This document shows positions 26,789 through 35,083 of a stretch of 64,000 nucleotides of DNA, piece after piece. Made by a program: the position numbers and the translations under genes. The notes beneath the pieces were generated by a model, which had not been told where the DNA came from, did not search any database, and saw only the letters and a program-made list of their open reading frames with translations. Where the stretch lies: the NCBI RefSeq assembly GCF_000153725.1, contig NZ_DS022279.1, forward strand, positions 128,501 through 192,500. The letters run 5' to 3'. Position 1 is the first letter of the stretch. Each line of letters starts with the position of its first letter. Origin of the DNA: Salipiger bermudensis HTCC2601. Its GTDB lineage: Bacteria > Pseudomonadota > Alphaproteobacteria > Rhodobacterales > Rhodobacteraceae.

Positions 26789-27330
26789 GCCGCCCCCGCC
26801 TGCTCGTCGGTGGTGGCTTCGGGATGCTTTGGCGGGGTGCCGCCGAACAGCACCAGCAGCGCTTCGAGAAGCCGGCCAAAGACCTGCAGCGTGAACAGCG
26901 CAAAGCCGATGGTGTAGACCAGCCGGAACGGCCAGACCTGCGGGTTCCAGGCCGACAGGCCAGAGCCCTCGCCGGTGCGGTAGGTGCGCGCGACGCCTTC
27001 GCCCAGCGTGACGGTGAGCCAGACCAGAACGACGGTCATGCCGCCGAAGGCCACCACCTCGATCGCCGCATTGGCGCGCCTGGGCAGGATCGACGGCAGA
27101 ATGTCGACATTCACATGCGCGTTGTTGCGCAGGCAGTAGGACAGCCCCAGTGTGAAGATCGCGCCCATGAGCATGTAGCTGATCTCGAAGGCCCACTGGG
27201 TCGGCGCCGCAAAGACGTAGCGGCTGACGACTTCGTAGACCATGGCGAAGACAAGGGGCACCAGCAGCAGGGCTGCGAGCCGCCCTGTCCAGAGCGAGAT
27301 GGTTTCGATGAGTGAGATCAGGGTCCTCAA
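26785..27330 (-). CDS. TRAP transporter small permease (DctQ)
   Basis: A 181-residue four-helix subunit: LLLVPLVFAMVYEVVSRYVFAAPTQWAFEISYMLMGAIFTLGLSYCLRNNAHVNVDIL is the standard first half. A charged C-terminal tail (PPKHPEATTDEQAGAA) faces the cytoplasm or periplasm. It overlaps dctM by 4 bp; a 166-bp gap with a strong hairpin separates it from the binding-protein gene. Confidence 0.9.
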   Translation of the reverse strand: MRTLISLIETISLWTGRLAALLLVPLVFAMVYEVVSRYVFAAPTQWAFEISYMLMGAIFTLGLSYCLRNNAHVNVDILPSILPRRANAAIEVVAFGGMTVVLVWLTVTLGEGVARTYRTGEGSGLSAWNPQVWPFRLVYTIGFALFTLQVFGRLLEALLVLFGGTPPKHPEATTDEQAGAA

Positions 27331-27455
27331 GGTGTGCTCCCCTGGGCATTGCTCGGCGTGGTGGGCACGCAGCGGCGCGCCGACCGCGTCGGGACGCGGA
27401 TGGAAACGCCAGCGGACGGACCGCCAGCGAAGGTATTGTCATGGTGGGGCGGTGT

Positions 27456-27482
27456 CCGGCGCGCCAGGAATGGGCGCGCCGG
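27456..27482 (-). other. strong intercistronic hairpin between dctP and dctQ
   Basis: A perfect 10-bp stem (CCGGCGCGCC / GGCGCGCCGG, 7-base loop) begins 14 bases after the dctP stop. The transcript continues into dctQM with no other promoter visible. Like the hairpin at 17559-17578, it probably uncouples expression of the abundant binding protein from the membrane subunits. Confidence 0.55.
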
Positions 27483-27496
27483 GGGAGCGCTGAAAC

Positions 27497-28552
27497 TTAG
27501 CGCGAACCGGGAGCGAAGCGGAACTCCGAGAGGCCCGACAGACCTTCGAGGAAGGCGGATTGGTCCTCGAAGACGCGCTTGAACCACTCGTTCTCGGCGG
27601 ATTGCTCGGTCGCCCATTCGTTGGACGCTTCGGTGGCCGCTTCGACGAGGCTCTGGTCGATCTGCACCATCTCGACCGGCGACTCTTCCTTGAGCTTCTC
27701 GAACGCGACGAGGTCGTTCTCGGCATAGCCGAGATAGGTGTCGAGCATGGTCAGGCGCCCGGCGATTTCCATCAGCGCCTTGTCGCCATCCGAGATCTTG
27801 TCCCAGGCGGCTTCGTTGAAGATGCAGTCATGCACGGCGGCGCGCGAGTGCACGCCCGGCATCATCATGTAGGGTGCGATCTTGTCGAAGCCTTCCTGCA
27901 TGTTCCCGCCGGGGCCGCCCCATTCGATCGCGTCGACGACCTGGCGCTCAAGCGCCGAGAACACCTCGGAGCCGGGCAGGGTCACGGTCGACACGCCCAG
28001 CTTGGGGGCGATCTCGGCCCAGGCCGAGGAGGTGCGAAGCTTCAGTCCCTGCAGATCCTCGGGCGTCTGCACCTTCTTGTGCGAGTGCATGAAGACCTCG
28101 GTTTCGGTCACGCCGCAGGGGATGGCGACCACGTCGAACACGTCGGCGCGCCACTCTTTCCACAGCTCCAGACCGTTGCCGTTGTAGAGCCACATCATGT
28201 ACTCCTCAGGCGTCGGGCCGCCCGGCCAGCCGCCGAACAGCGCGCTGGTACGGTCGACCGACCAGTCGTAGCCGCCCCAGGCGTGGCCCATGTCGGCGAT
28301 GCCCATCTGAACGGTCTCGGTCACGTCGAGCGCCGGGCCGAGCGCGCCGGCAGGGAAGACGTTGATGGTGACGCGGCCTTCGGTCAGGTCCGCGACGTTC
28401 TCGGCGTAGCTGTTGGCGCCGATCTCGAGCCAGTGGCCGCCGGCCCAGGGGGTGGCCATGCTCAGCTCGACGGTGTCCTGAGCTGCAGCGCCGGTTGCGG
28501 CAAGGCCGACGGCAAGGGCCGCGGAGGCGGTGGTTTTCGCCAGTGTCTTCAT
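27497..28552 (-). CDS. TRAP transporter substrate-binding protein (DctP)
   Basis: A 351-residue periplasmic protein with a signal peptide (MKTLAKTTASAALAVGLAATGAAAQ). It shows features of the DctP branch that binds 2-oxo acids and similar ligands: TPWAGGHWLEIGANSYAENVADLTEGRVTINVFPAG, GPTPEEYMMWLYNGNGLELWKEWRADVFDVVAIPCGVTETEVFMHS, and Arg in LQGLKLRTSSAWAEI followed by DAIEWGGPGGNMQEGFDKIAPY. The WGGP motif is typical of that group. Supplies substrate to the DctQM pair downstream. Exact ligand unknown. Confidence 0.9.
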   Translation of the reverse strand: MKTLAKTTASAALAVGLAATGAAAQDTVELSMATPWAGGHWLEIGANSYAENVADLTEGRVTINVFPAGALGPALDVTETVQMGIADMGHAWGGYDWSVDRTSALFGGWPGGPTPEEYMMWLYNGNGLELWKEWRADVFDVVAIPCGVTETEVFMHSHKKVQTPEDLQGLKLRTSSAWAEIAPKLGVSTVTLPGSEVFSALERQVVDAIEWGGPGGNMQEGFDKIAPYMMMPGVHSRAAVHDCIFNEAAWDKISDGDKALMEIAGRLTMLDTYLGYAENDLVAFEKLKEESPVEMVQIDQSLVEAATEASNEWATEQSAENEWFKRVFEDQSAFLEGLSGLSEFRFAPGSR

Positions 28553-28635
28553 GGTTTGGATCTCCTGTTGGGGTCGTTGCTTATGATTTTGATCTTGGTG
28601 CGGCGGGCCATCCGGCGACGGCCCGGCCGGAGGCG

Positions 28636-29430
28636 TCACTGCAGCGCCTCGAAGCGACGCAGCGTGGCCGCGACCAGGCTGTAGGCGGTGATCGCGGAGG
28701 TCTTGGGATTTGACGGATCGGGCATGTTGCAAAAGCTCATCGTGCTTGTGCCCAATGGCCCCGAGACGACGATCTCGTGGGTGTTGCGCGCCACCGCCGG
28801 ATCGGCGACCACCCGCACGCGCACGCGGTCGAACCCGGCGGCAAGGGCGATGGTGAGCCCGGCATTGAGGTTGCGCGGGTAGCGTGCGGCCGCCTCACGG
28901 GCATTGCCCTCGTAGAGGCTGACCTCGCCCCGGCTCGCGGCCTCGGTCTGGCCCATCGCCTCGAGCTCGGCGCTCCATGCGGCGGGCGGCTTGCGCGAGA
29001 CATAGGTGACGGTGGTCTCGGGATGCAGGGCTGCGGCGGCGATATGGTCGAGCCCGCCGACCGCACCCGCAGGCACCACGAGGCGGCTGCCGGTCTCGCT
29101 GCAGATCGCAAGGATCCGATCCAGAAGGGCGCTGTCCTGCAACGCGCCGACGGAGGCTGCGACAACATCGATGCCCTGCCCGAGACACGCGGGCGCGGTC
29201 TGCGCGAAGGCCTCGGCTGAGGCGGCCTCGATCACCACGTCGGGCCCCCAGGCCAGCAGCGCGTCGGCATCGGCCAGCGCCTCGGCACCAACGGGCAGGT
29301 CGGCGGGCGCGCTGCGCGTCAGCACGCCAAGCGCGACGGAGGCCGGCAGCAGGGCGGCGACCGAGCGGCCGATGGCGCCAAAGCCGATCAGACCGACCTT
29401 CAGGGGTGTGTCTCGACCGGCCATGGTCAT
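28636..29430 (-). CDS. aspartate dehydrogenase-like protein (NadX family)
   Basis: A 264-residue NAD(P)-dependent dehydrogenase with the N-terminal Rossmann motif VGLIGFGAIGRSVAALL and the NadX-type segments VVAASVGAL, LVVPAGAVGGLDHIAAAAL, VTYVSRKPPAAW and RYPRNLNAGLTIALAAGFDRVRVRVVADP. True NadX makes iminoaspartate for NAD synthesis; no nadA or nadC is near. In this catabolic operon it more likely acts on an amino-acid-like intermediate. The stop of the preceding gene overlaps its start by 4 bp (ATGA). It is not the iminosuccinate reductase BhcD, which belongs to another fold family (42898-43863). Confidence 0.82.
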   Translation of the reverse strand: MTMAGRDTPLKVGLIGFGAIGRSVAALLPASVALGVLTRSAPADLPVGAEALADADALLAWGPDVVIEAASAEAFAQTAPACLGQGIDVVAASVGALQDSALLDRILAICSETGSRLVVPAGAVGGLDHIAAAALHPETTVTYVSRKPPAAWSAELEAMGQTEAASRGEVSLYEGNAREAAARYPRNLNAGLTIALAAGFDRVRVRVVADPAVARNTHEIVVSGPLGTSTMSFCNMPDPSNPKTSAITAYSLVAATLRRFEALQ

Positions 29431-30377
29431 GCCCGGTCCACGCTGCCGCGCTCCGCCTTCAGCGCCCGGAGGGCGAGGATGGATTCATCGCGCCACGCCA
29501 CCTTCTCGGGGAGCGCCTCAAGCGGGATGCGGCTGCGGGCATAGTCGTCCAGCGTGTCGATGGTTTCGGGCGGCAGCACGTCGCCCAGCCCGTACTCCCT
29601 GCCGCGGTCGCGAGCCAGGAAGCCGTAGCGCTCGAGGTATTGGCGAATGCCCCCGGGAGCGTTCAGGTCCACCCCTTCGAACGGGCCGAGGAAGGCCCAG
29701 CGAAGGCCGAACCCCTCGCTGATGATGGCATCGATGTCGCGGGCGTCGATCAGGTCTTCGCGCAGCAGAGTCAGCATTTCGACAAGCAGCGCCGCCTGCA
29801 TGCGGTTCAGGACGAAGCCCTCGACTTCCTTCTTGATACGCACCGGAATCTGGCCGCATTCGCGCATGAAGGCGGTGGTGCGCTCACTGACCTCGGCGGA
29901 GGTGAACGGGGCGGGGCAGATCTCGGTCACCGGCAGCAGATGCGGCGGCGTCGCCGGGTGCACGATGATGCAGCGGTCGCGGCAGGCAAGATCCGAGGCG
30001 AAATGCGACACCGGAAAGCTCGACGTCGTGCTGGCAAGGATCGCCTCCGGCTCGGCAGCGTCGTTCAGCGCCGCGAAGATCTGCCTCTTGCTGTCGAGAT
30101 TTTCCACGATGCACTCGTGCACGAAGTCGGCCCCCGCCACGGCAGCCTCGAGCGTGTCGTGCAGGGTGATCCTGGCGAGCACATCCTGCACGGTCTCGCC
30201 GTCGCGGAGTAGCGAGGCCGAGCTTGCGAGGCTGCTTTCCAAACGCTGCATCGCGCTGTCGCGAAACGCCTCGCTGCGCTCGTAGATCGCGACGTCGCAC
30301 CCGGAGCGGGCGTATACAATCGCCCAGGATGCACCAATGACGCCGGACCCCAGGATCGCGATTTTTCTGACGGTCAT
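29427..30377 (-). CDS. 3-hydroxyacyl-CoA dehydrogenase-family oxidoreductase
   Basis: A 316-residue NAD-dependent dehydrogenase: KIAILGSGVIGASWAIVYARSG (Rossmann), DFVHECIVENLDSKRQIFAALNDAAEPEAILASTTSS, IVHPATPPHLLPVTEICPAPFTS and GFVLNRMQAALLVEMLTLLREDLIDARDIDAII. The single-domain length and the HPxxPPHLLPVTE pattern fit the lambda-crystallin/L-gulonate or L-carnitine dehydrogenase branch more than fatty-acid FadB proteins. I chose ATG 30377, which puts the Rossmann motif at the N-terminus; a GTG at 30407 is possible. It sits between the cupin and aspartate-dehydrogenase-like genes in one operon. Substrate probably a 3-hydroxy acid. Confidence 0.83.
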   Translation of the reverse strand: MTVRKIAILGSGVIGASWAIVYARSGCDVAIYERSEAFRDSAMQRLESSLASSASLLRDGETVQDVLARITLHDTLEAAVAGADFVHECIVENLDSKRQIFAALNDAAEPEAILASTTSSFPVSHFASDLACRDRCIIVHPATPPHLLPVTEICPAPFTSAEVSERTTAFMRECGQIPVRIKKEVEGFVLNRMQAALLVEMLTLLREDLIDARDIDAIISEGFGLRWAFLGPFEGVDLNAPGGIRQYLERYGFLARDRGREYGLGDVLPPETIDTLDDYARSRIPLEALPEKVAWRDESILALRALKAERGSVDRA

Positions 30378-30410
30378 CCGGTCTGATCCCTGCTCGTGCA
30401 CGCTCACCGC

Positions 30411-30800
30411 TCAGGCTTTCGGCGAATAGCGGCGCGACAGCTCGGCGCGATCTTCGTAGCTGGCCTCGAAAACGGCCGCCGCGAGGGTGGCGCGCACATG
30501 CAGGATATCCTCGCCGATGTTCTTGAAACCGTGCATCGCACCACGAGGGATCAGAACCGACTGGTTCGCGGTCACGATCATCGTTTCGTCGTCGAGCCAG
30601 ATTTCCGCTGTTCCGCCAATCACTTCCAGCACTTCTTCGACCGCGTGCTCATGGATTGGTGCGCCGAGGCCTTTGTCGCACCACTGCTCGAAGATGCACA
30701 GTTGATAGGCGCCGTTGAGCGCCGAGACCCGCATCTCGGTGCGAACGCCGTCGCGCCAGAGTTCGGTTTCGGACGGGTCGTGCTTGAGAACGGTCATCAT
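30411..30800 (-). CDS. small cupin-domain protein
   Basis: A 129-residue single cupin with metal-ligand motif 1 APIHEHAVEEVLEVIGGTAEIWLDDE (about residues 47-72) and motif 2 LIPRGAMHGFKNIGEDILHV (about 82-101). AAGGA lies 5 bases before the chosen ATG. First gene of the operon running to 23517, and preceded by an operator-like site identical to one upstream of the GntR gene. Could be an isomerase or small dioxygenase; function not determinable from sequence. Confidence 0.8.
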   Translation of the reverse strand: MMTVLKHDPSETELWRDGVRTEMRVSALNGAYQLCIFEQWCDKGLGAPIHEHAVEEVLEVIGGTAEIWLDDETMIVTANQSVLIPRGAMHGFKNIGEDILHVRATLAAAVFEASYEDRAELSRRYSPKA

Positions 30801-30924
30801 GTCTTTCCTTCGGGTGTGTCTGCCTTGGCTCGGCACGACGAGTCTTTGTTTGCGGGTCGGGCGCGTCCCGCTCGCGGCTTGACGCTGGCAGGCGAACGAG
30901 GTCCGACCGTTGGGCTGACGCTAC

Positions 30925-30936
30925 ATTTTATACAAT
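30925..30936 (-). promoter_or_regulatory. GntR operator overlapping the cupin-operon promoter
   Basis: ATTTTATACAAT, identical to 31923-31934. On the minus strand it reads ATTGTATAAAAT, an imperfect palindrome (10 of 12 positions symmetric) of the ATTGTATACAAT type bound by many GntR/FCD regulators. It contains a good -10 sequence (TATAAA) preceded by TG one base away, so binding would block the promoter of the cupin operon. Confidence 0.65.
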
Positions 30937-31151
30937 CCTGGGGAAGAGATTCGGGGGCGTCCGTCGAAAAGAACAGGTTAAATGCAGGTTTTTGAGCAAA
31001 TTTTAGGCAAGTAGCGGCGTGCTTGCAGAGCTTCGCGACGCAAATTGCCGTTCCGCCGGCCAGGGCGCAGCTGTTTTGCCGCCACGAAGGATCAAGCGCG
31101 CAGGAGGCGCGAGCGCTCAAAGCATCGCGTTGCAGGAGGCATGTGTCGCTG

Positions 31152-31874
31152 TCAGCGCCGATTTCCCAGGACGACCAGCAGCTCGTCACGGGCCAGAAGG
31201 ATATGCTCTGCCATCACCCGTCGGGCCTCGTGCACGTCGCGTTCGGCGCAGGCGCGCAGCAGCTTGCGGTGTTCGATATCCGCGCCTTCCTTGGTGCGCT
31301 CCGTCAGGCTCATGTGCATGCGCACGTAGCGCCCGCCGCTACGGTGCAGGTTGTGGATGATGCGCAGGGTGCGCTCGCGCCGGGCCGGCTCGAGCAAGGT
31401 CCGGTGAAACAGCCAGTTCTGTTCGCCCCATTCGCGTGCGTCCACGATCTTTCCGCCTTTTCCTTCCAATCTATCAAGCACTTCTCGCGCATCAGACAGA
31501 TGCTGGCGCTTCATGAGCGGGATCGCACGCATGATGAGATCCGACTCCAGCATCGCCCGGAGATCGAATTCCTCGCTGATCTCCGCGAGTGACAGCTTGG
31601 AGACGGTATAGCCCCGGTTGGCCTGCTGGCGGACAAGCCCCTCGCCCTCGAGCTGCAGAAGCGCTTCGCGAACGGGGATGCGGCTGGCGCCGTAGCGGCT
31701 TGCCAGCTGGTCCTGTCGGAGAGCGGTGCCCTCGATAAGTGCGCCGGAGAGAATGTCTTCGCGCAGGCTGTCGAGGATGCGGGCGTGCAGGGTCGGATAG
31801 CTGGCGCGCGGCGTGCCGGTGTCGGCCTCAAGGATGGGCGCCCCGTGAGGGGTCGCGGTCTTGGGTTGCTTCAT
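31152..31874 (-). CDS. GntR-family (FCD domain) transcriptional regulator
   Basis: A 240-residue regulator: winged HTH (LHARILDSLREDILSGALIEGTALRQDQLASRYGASRIPVREALLQLEGEGLVRQQANRGYTVS, about residues 29-92) and FCD domain with His residues in NWLFHRTLL, EHRKLLRACAERD and AEHILLARDEL. It lies upstream of the cupin-TRAP operon in the same direction, across a 350-bp gap. The identical 12-bp site before itself and before the operon (30925-30936) argues that it controls both. Confidence 0.9.
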   Translation of the reverse strand: MKQPKTATPHGAPILEADTGTPRASYPTLHARILDSLREDILSGALIEGTALRQDQLASRYGASRIPVREALLQLEGEGLVRQQANRGYTVSKLSLAEISEEFDLRAMLESDLIMRAIPLMKRQHLSDAREVLDRLEGKGGKIVDAREWGEQNWLFHRTLLEPARRERTLRIIHNLHRSGGRYVRMHMSLTERTKEGADIEHRKLLRACAERDVHEARRVMAEHILLARDELLVVLGNRR

Positions 31875-31922
31875 CCCCGTGGTGCTCCCGAATAATCCTG
31901 CGACCGACGTGGCGGCAGAATT

Positions 31923-31934
31923 ATTTTATACAAT
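31923..31934 (-). promoter_or_regulatory. GntR operator in the regulator's own promoter
   Basis: Second exact copy of ATTTTATACAAT, about 50 bases before the GntR start codon and again containing a TATAAA -10 candidate on the minus strand. It supports negative autoregulation. Flanking bases extend the symmetry slightly (AATATTGTATAAAATAATT on the minus strand). Confidence 0.65.
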
Positions 31935-32125
31935 ATTTGTTGCGCGGGTCCACTCAACTTCGTATCCGCCATTCCATGGTCACCGGGGTGGGCGCCAGCT
32001 CTGAAGCGCAGACGGCGCAGAGTCTCGGAACCGGCAGGACTGTCCACCCAAGAGCAGGCTCGCTAGAGACTGGCCGGAAGTCAGTGCCCCGGCGTGGTAC
32101 CCCCTTGAGATAAGGAGACCCACGC

Positions 32126-32287
32126 ATGAGCATCGACAAAGATCTTCTGCAGGCGCTGACCCCGGCCTTGACAGAGCGTGCCCTGAGCGCCGAGGTCGAT
32201 GACCAGCTAATCGAGGAGCGAGCGGAACCGCAGGCGGAAAGGGCATCTCAGGCTGCAAACCGGCGCAATCGGTACCCTGCAACCTGA
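32126..32287 (+). pseudogene. remnant of an IS256-family transposase, N-terminal end only
   Basis: A 53-codon frame, MSIDKDLLQALTPALTERALSAEVDDQLIEERAEPQ...QAANRRNRYPAT, matches the start of IS256/Mutator transposases (…ALSAEMDDHL…ERAE…NRRNGYS…). The similarity ends just where the family continues into its KTV segment. Ribosome-site-like AAGGAGA precedes the ATG. A dead fragment, different from the intact IS256-type gene at 54140-55351. Confidence 0.6.
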
Positions 32288-32532
32288 CAGAGCCATCGCG
32301 CCCCCGTTGTCATCACGGCCCATAAACGGTCTGACCGGCAATTGCGCCCGCTGCCGCCGTAAGCTTCTGGCTGCGAGAGGCCGAGAGCCCCGGGCACATC
32401 GTGGCGCCTTTGTTGCGTGCGAGGCGTGGTGCGTGAGTTCCGCGGGGGTGGTCATCACGTGGTGTGGGGGGCTGACCCTTCGGGTGAGTGCCGCCCGGCT
32501 TTCTTGCGGTCGCGTGGGATCGCGATCGAGCC

Positions 32533-33774
32533 TCAGCCCTCGTCGCCGCCGGTCGCGTCGCGGTACCACGTGACAATCTGGCGGCGTGCCTCCGGGTCCA
32601 TCTGGATTGCGTTGGGCGGCGGCATGGCGTGGGTGCGTCCGGCCTGCAGGTAGATCTGGTCAGCATGGCGCGCGACATCGGCCTCTGTCTCCAGCACGAC
32701 GCCCTTGGGCGGCCAGTGCATCCCGTCCCACGACGGCTCCCGACCGTGGCACATCGAACAGTTTCCCACCACGGCGAAATAGGCGTCTTCGAACGTCTCT
32801 GCCGAGGCGAATTTCTCTTCGTAGGGCGTCAGCGCGCGGGCCTCGCTTTCCTCGTAGGTGTCCAGGCCGGGAACGGTCGACAGCCAGGCGATGGCGATCA
32901 TGATCCCCACGGTGACTGGCCAGGTCCAGGTCGGTCCCGTGCCGGTGCGATGCATGGTGTTGAAGTAGTGCCGGATCGTGACCCCGGTGAGAAAGATCAG
33001 CGACGCGATGATCCAGGCATACTGCGTGCCGAAGGCGAGCGGGTAGTGGTTTGCCAGCATCAGAAAGACGACGGGCAGCGTCAGGTAGTTGTTGTGGGTC
33101 GAGCGGACCTTGGCGATCTTGCCGTATTTCGGGTCGGGCTTGCGTCCTGCCTTCAGGTCGGCGACGACGATGCGCTGGTTCGGCATGATCTGGAAGAACA
33201 CGTTGCCGGTCATGATCGTCGCGGTAAAGGCGCCCAGGTGCAGCAGCGCCGCGCGCCCGGTGAAGATCTGGTGATAACCCCAGGACATCGCCACGAGGAT
33301 GACAAACAGCAGCAGCATCAGCAGCGTGGGCCTCTCGGCCAGCTTCGACTTGCACATCGCATCATAGGCCAGCCAGCCGATGGTCAGCGAGCCTCCCGAG
33401 ATCACGATGCCCTGCCACAGGGCAAGATCCGCCTTGCTCGGGTCGATCAGAAACAGATTGCCGCCGACCCAGTAGATGATCATCAGAAGCGCCGCACCCG
33501 AGAGCCACGTCGTGTAGCTTTGCCATTTGTGCCAGGTGAGATGCTCGGGCATCTCAGAGGGCGCCACCAGATACTTCACCGTGTGGTAGAAGCCGCCGCC
33601 ATGCACCTCCCATTCCTCGCCATGCGCCCCGTCGGGAAGGGCGGGGTTGGGCTTCAGCATCAGGTCGAGCGCGATGAAGTAGAAGGAGGCGCCGATCCAG
33701 GCCATGGCGGTGATGACATGCAGCCAGCGGACGGAAAAGGCGATCCAGTCCCAGATGATGGCAAAGTCGTACAT
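32533..33774 (-). CDS. puuD: membrane urate oxidase with cytochrome c domain
   Basis: A 413-residue PuuD protein: about eight membrane segments in the N-terminal urate-hydroxylase domain (IIWDWIAFSVRWLHVITAMAWIGASFYFIALD at the start; GGGFYHTVKYLVAPSEMPEHLTWHKWQSYTTWLSGAAL), then a C-terminal cytochrome c domain with haem motif CSMCH (about residue 336) and distal Met in HAMPPPN. It oxidises urate to 5-hydroxyisourate, passing electrons to the respiratory chain. A GGAGG site precedes the ATG at 33774. Divergent from a LysR gene; the next two pathway steps are encoded just beyond it. Confidence 0.92.
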   Translation of the reverse strand: MYDFAIIWDWIAFSVRWLHVITAMAWIGASFYFIALDLMLKPNPALPDGAHGEEWEVHGGGFYHTVKYLVAPSEMPEHLTWHKWQSYTTWLSGAALLMIIYWVGGNLFLIDPSKADLALWQGIVISGGSLTIGWLAYDAMCKSKLAERPTLLMLLLFVILVAMSWGYHQIFTGRAALLHLGAFTATIMTGNVFFQIMPNQRIVVADLKAGRKPDPKYGKIAKVRSTHNNYLTLPVVFLMLANHYPLAFGTQYAWIIASLIFLTGVTIRHYFNTMHRTGTGPTWTWPVTVGIMIAIAWLSTVPGLDTYEESEARALTPYEEKFASAETFEDAYFAVVGNCSMCHGREPSWDGMHWPPKGVVLETEADVARHADQIYLQAGRTHAMPPPNAIQMDPEARRQIVTWYRDATGGDEG

Positions 33775-33941
33775 GTGGTCCTCCGGGGTGTTGCGGGTCG
33801 CGCTGAGAGTAGCGGACACGTTTTTTCTTTGCTATTCGCAGGAAAGACCAAGCAGCATCAAAATATTCCGAAGAATGGGTGGCCTGTCCCCCAGCCGACC
33901 CTGAGGGATGCCGCTTCAAACAGGAAACCGGAAAGGTCGCC

Positions 33942-34853
33942 ATGTCCTATTTCGACAACATCCGCACCTTTGTCCGTGTCTACGAATTGGGCAGCATGTC
34001 GGCTGCGGGCCGGGATCTGCGCATTTCCTCGGCGGTGACGTCCTCGCGGATCTCGCAGCTCGAAGAGCACCTGGGCGTGCGGTTGTTCCAGCGCACCACG
34101 CGCAGCCTGTCGCCCACCGAGCACGGGCAGAGTTTCTACCGCGGCGCGACGGAGATCCTGGACGCGGTGGAGAGCGCCGAGGCCCAGATCGTCAACGTGA
34201 CCGAACATCTGAAGGGCGCGCTCTATGTGGCGGCGCCCCTGGGGGTCGGGCGGAGGTTGATCGCGCCGCAAGTGCCCCTGTTTCTGGCGGAATACCCGGA
34301 TGTCTCGGTGCGGCTGCGACTGACCGACCGCAAGGTGGACCTGACGACGGAGGGGCTCGACCTTGCCTTCTTTCTAGGCCAGCCCGAGGACAGCAACCTG
34401 CGCATCCGCAAGATCGCCGACGTGCCGCGCGTCCTCTGCGCCTCGCCCGAGTATGTGGCGCGGCGCGGCATGCCCGACGATGGCGACGCGCTGCTGGCGG
34501 ACCGGCACGAATGCATCAACCTGCGCTTTCCGGGCGCCGCGGAGTTTCAGTGGCGACTTCTGACACCCGACGGCCCCAGGCGCTTTGCCGTCACGGGGCG
34601 CTACGAGTCGGATGACGGCGACGTTTTGACAGACTGGGCGCTTGGCGGGCACGGGATCGTTCTGAAGCCGGTCTTCGAGGTGGCCGAGCACCTCAAATCC
34701 GGCGCTTTGGTGCCGGTGGCGGAGAAGACCCCGCCCGAGCCGGTGCAGATGGCGTGTCTGTTCACCCACCGGCGGCGGCAGGATCCCAAGACGCGCATCT
34801 TCATGGAGTTCGTGATCGACCGGATCGGCGCGGCGTTCCGGCAGCCGGTCTAG
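33942..34853 (+). CDS. LysR-family transcriptional regulator
   Basis: A 303-residue LysR regulator: MSYFDNIRTFVRVYELGSMSAAGRDLRISSAVTSSRISQLEEHLGVRLFQRTTRSLSPTEHG forms the HTH, followed by the effector domain (LKGALYVAAPLGVGRRLIAPQVPLFLAEYPDVSVRL…). Start at 33942 places the HTH at the N-terminus with GGAAAGG upstream. It lies between puuD and the 5-hydroxyisourate hydrolase gene and is the probable purine-catabolism regulator, although the ligand is not known. Confidence 0.88.
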   Translation: MSYFDNIRTFVRVYELGSMSAAGRDLRISSAVTSSRISQLEEHLGVRLFQRTTRSLSPTEHGQSFYRGATEILDAVESAEAQIVNVTEHLKGALYVAAPLGVGRRLIAPQVPLFLAEYPDVSVRLRLTDRKVDLTTEGLDLAFFLGQPEDSNLRIRKIADVPRVLCASPEYVARRGMPDDGDALLADRHECINLRFPGAAEFQWRLLTPDGPRRFAVTGRYESDDGDVLTDWALGGHGIVLKPVFEVAEHLKSGALVPVAEKTPPEPVQMACLFTHRRRQDPKTRIFMEFVIDRIGAAFRQPV

Positions 34854-35083
34854 GGCCGGCGACCGGATCAGCGGTGCAGCGACCAGCCTTTCCCTCAGGC
34901 GATGATGCGCGCGCCACACCCGGTCCTGGGTGGCCGGTCTGTCTTTGCGCAAAACTCGTTGGAAAGAGCACCTGACCTGCCATGCGTCGCCCACGGCCCG
35001 TCAGCGGGAGAAGTTGGGCATGGCCCATGCGCGTCGGTGGCGTTTCGGCACGCCGGTGTCGCGAAGACCCAGGCGTACGCGTC

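Noticed and set aside
26789..27442. Long N-terminal extension of the DctM at 25475-26788
   Set aside because: The extension is the DctQ gene read in another frame; DctM has a proper ATG overlapping the dctQ stop.
28636..29430. NadX of de novo NAD synthesis
   Set aside because: Fold fits, but no nadA/nadC neighbours and the gene is embedded in a TRAP catabolic operon.
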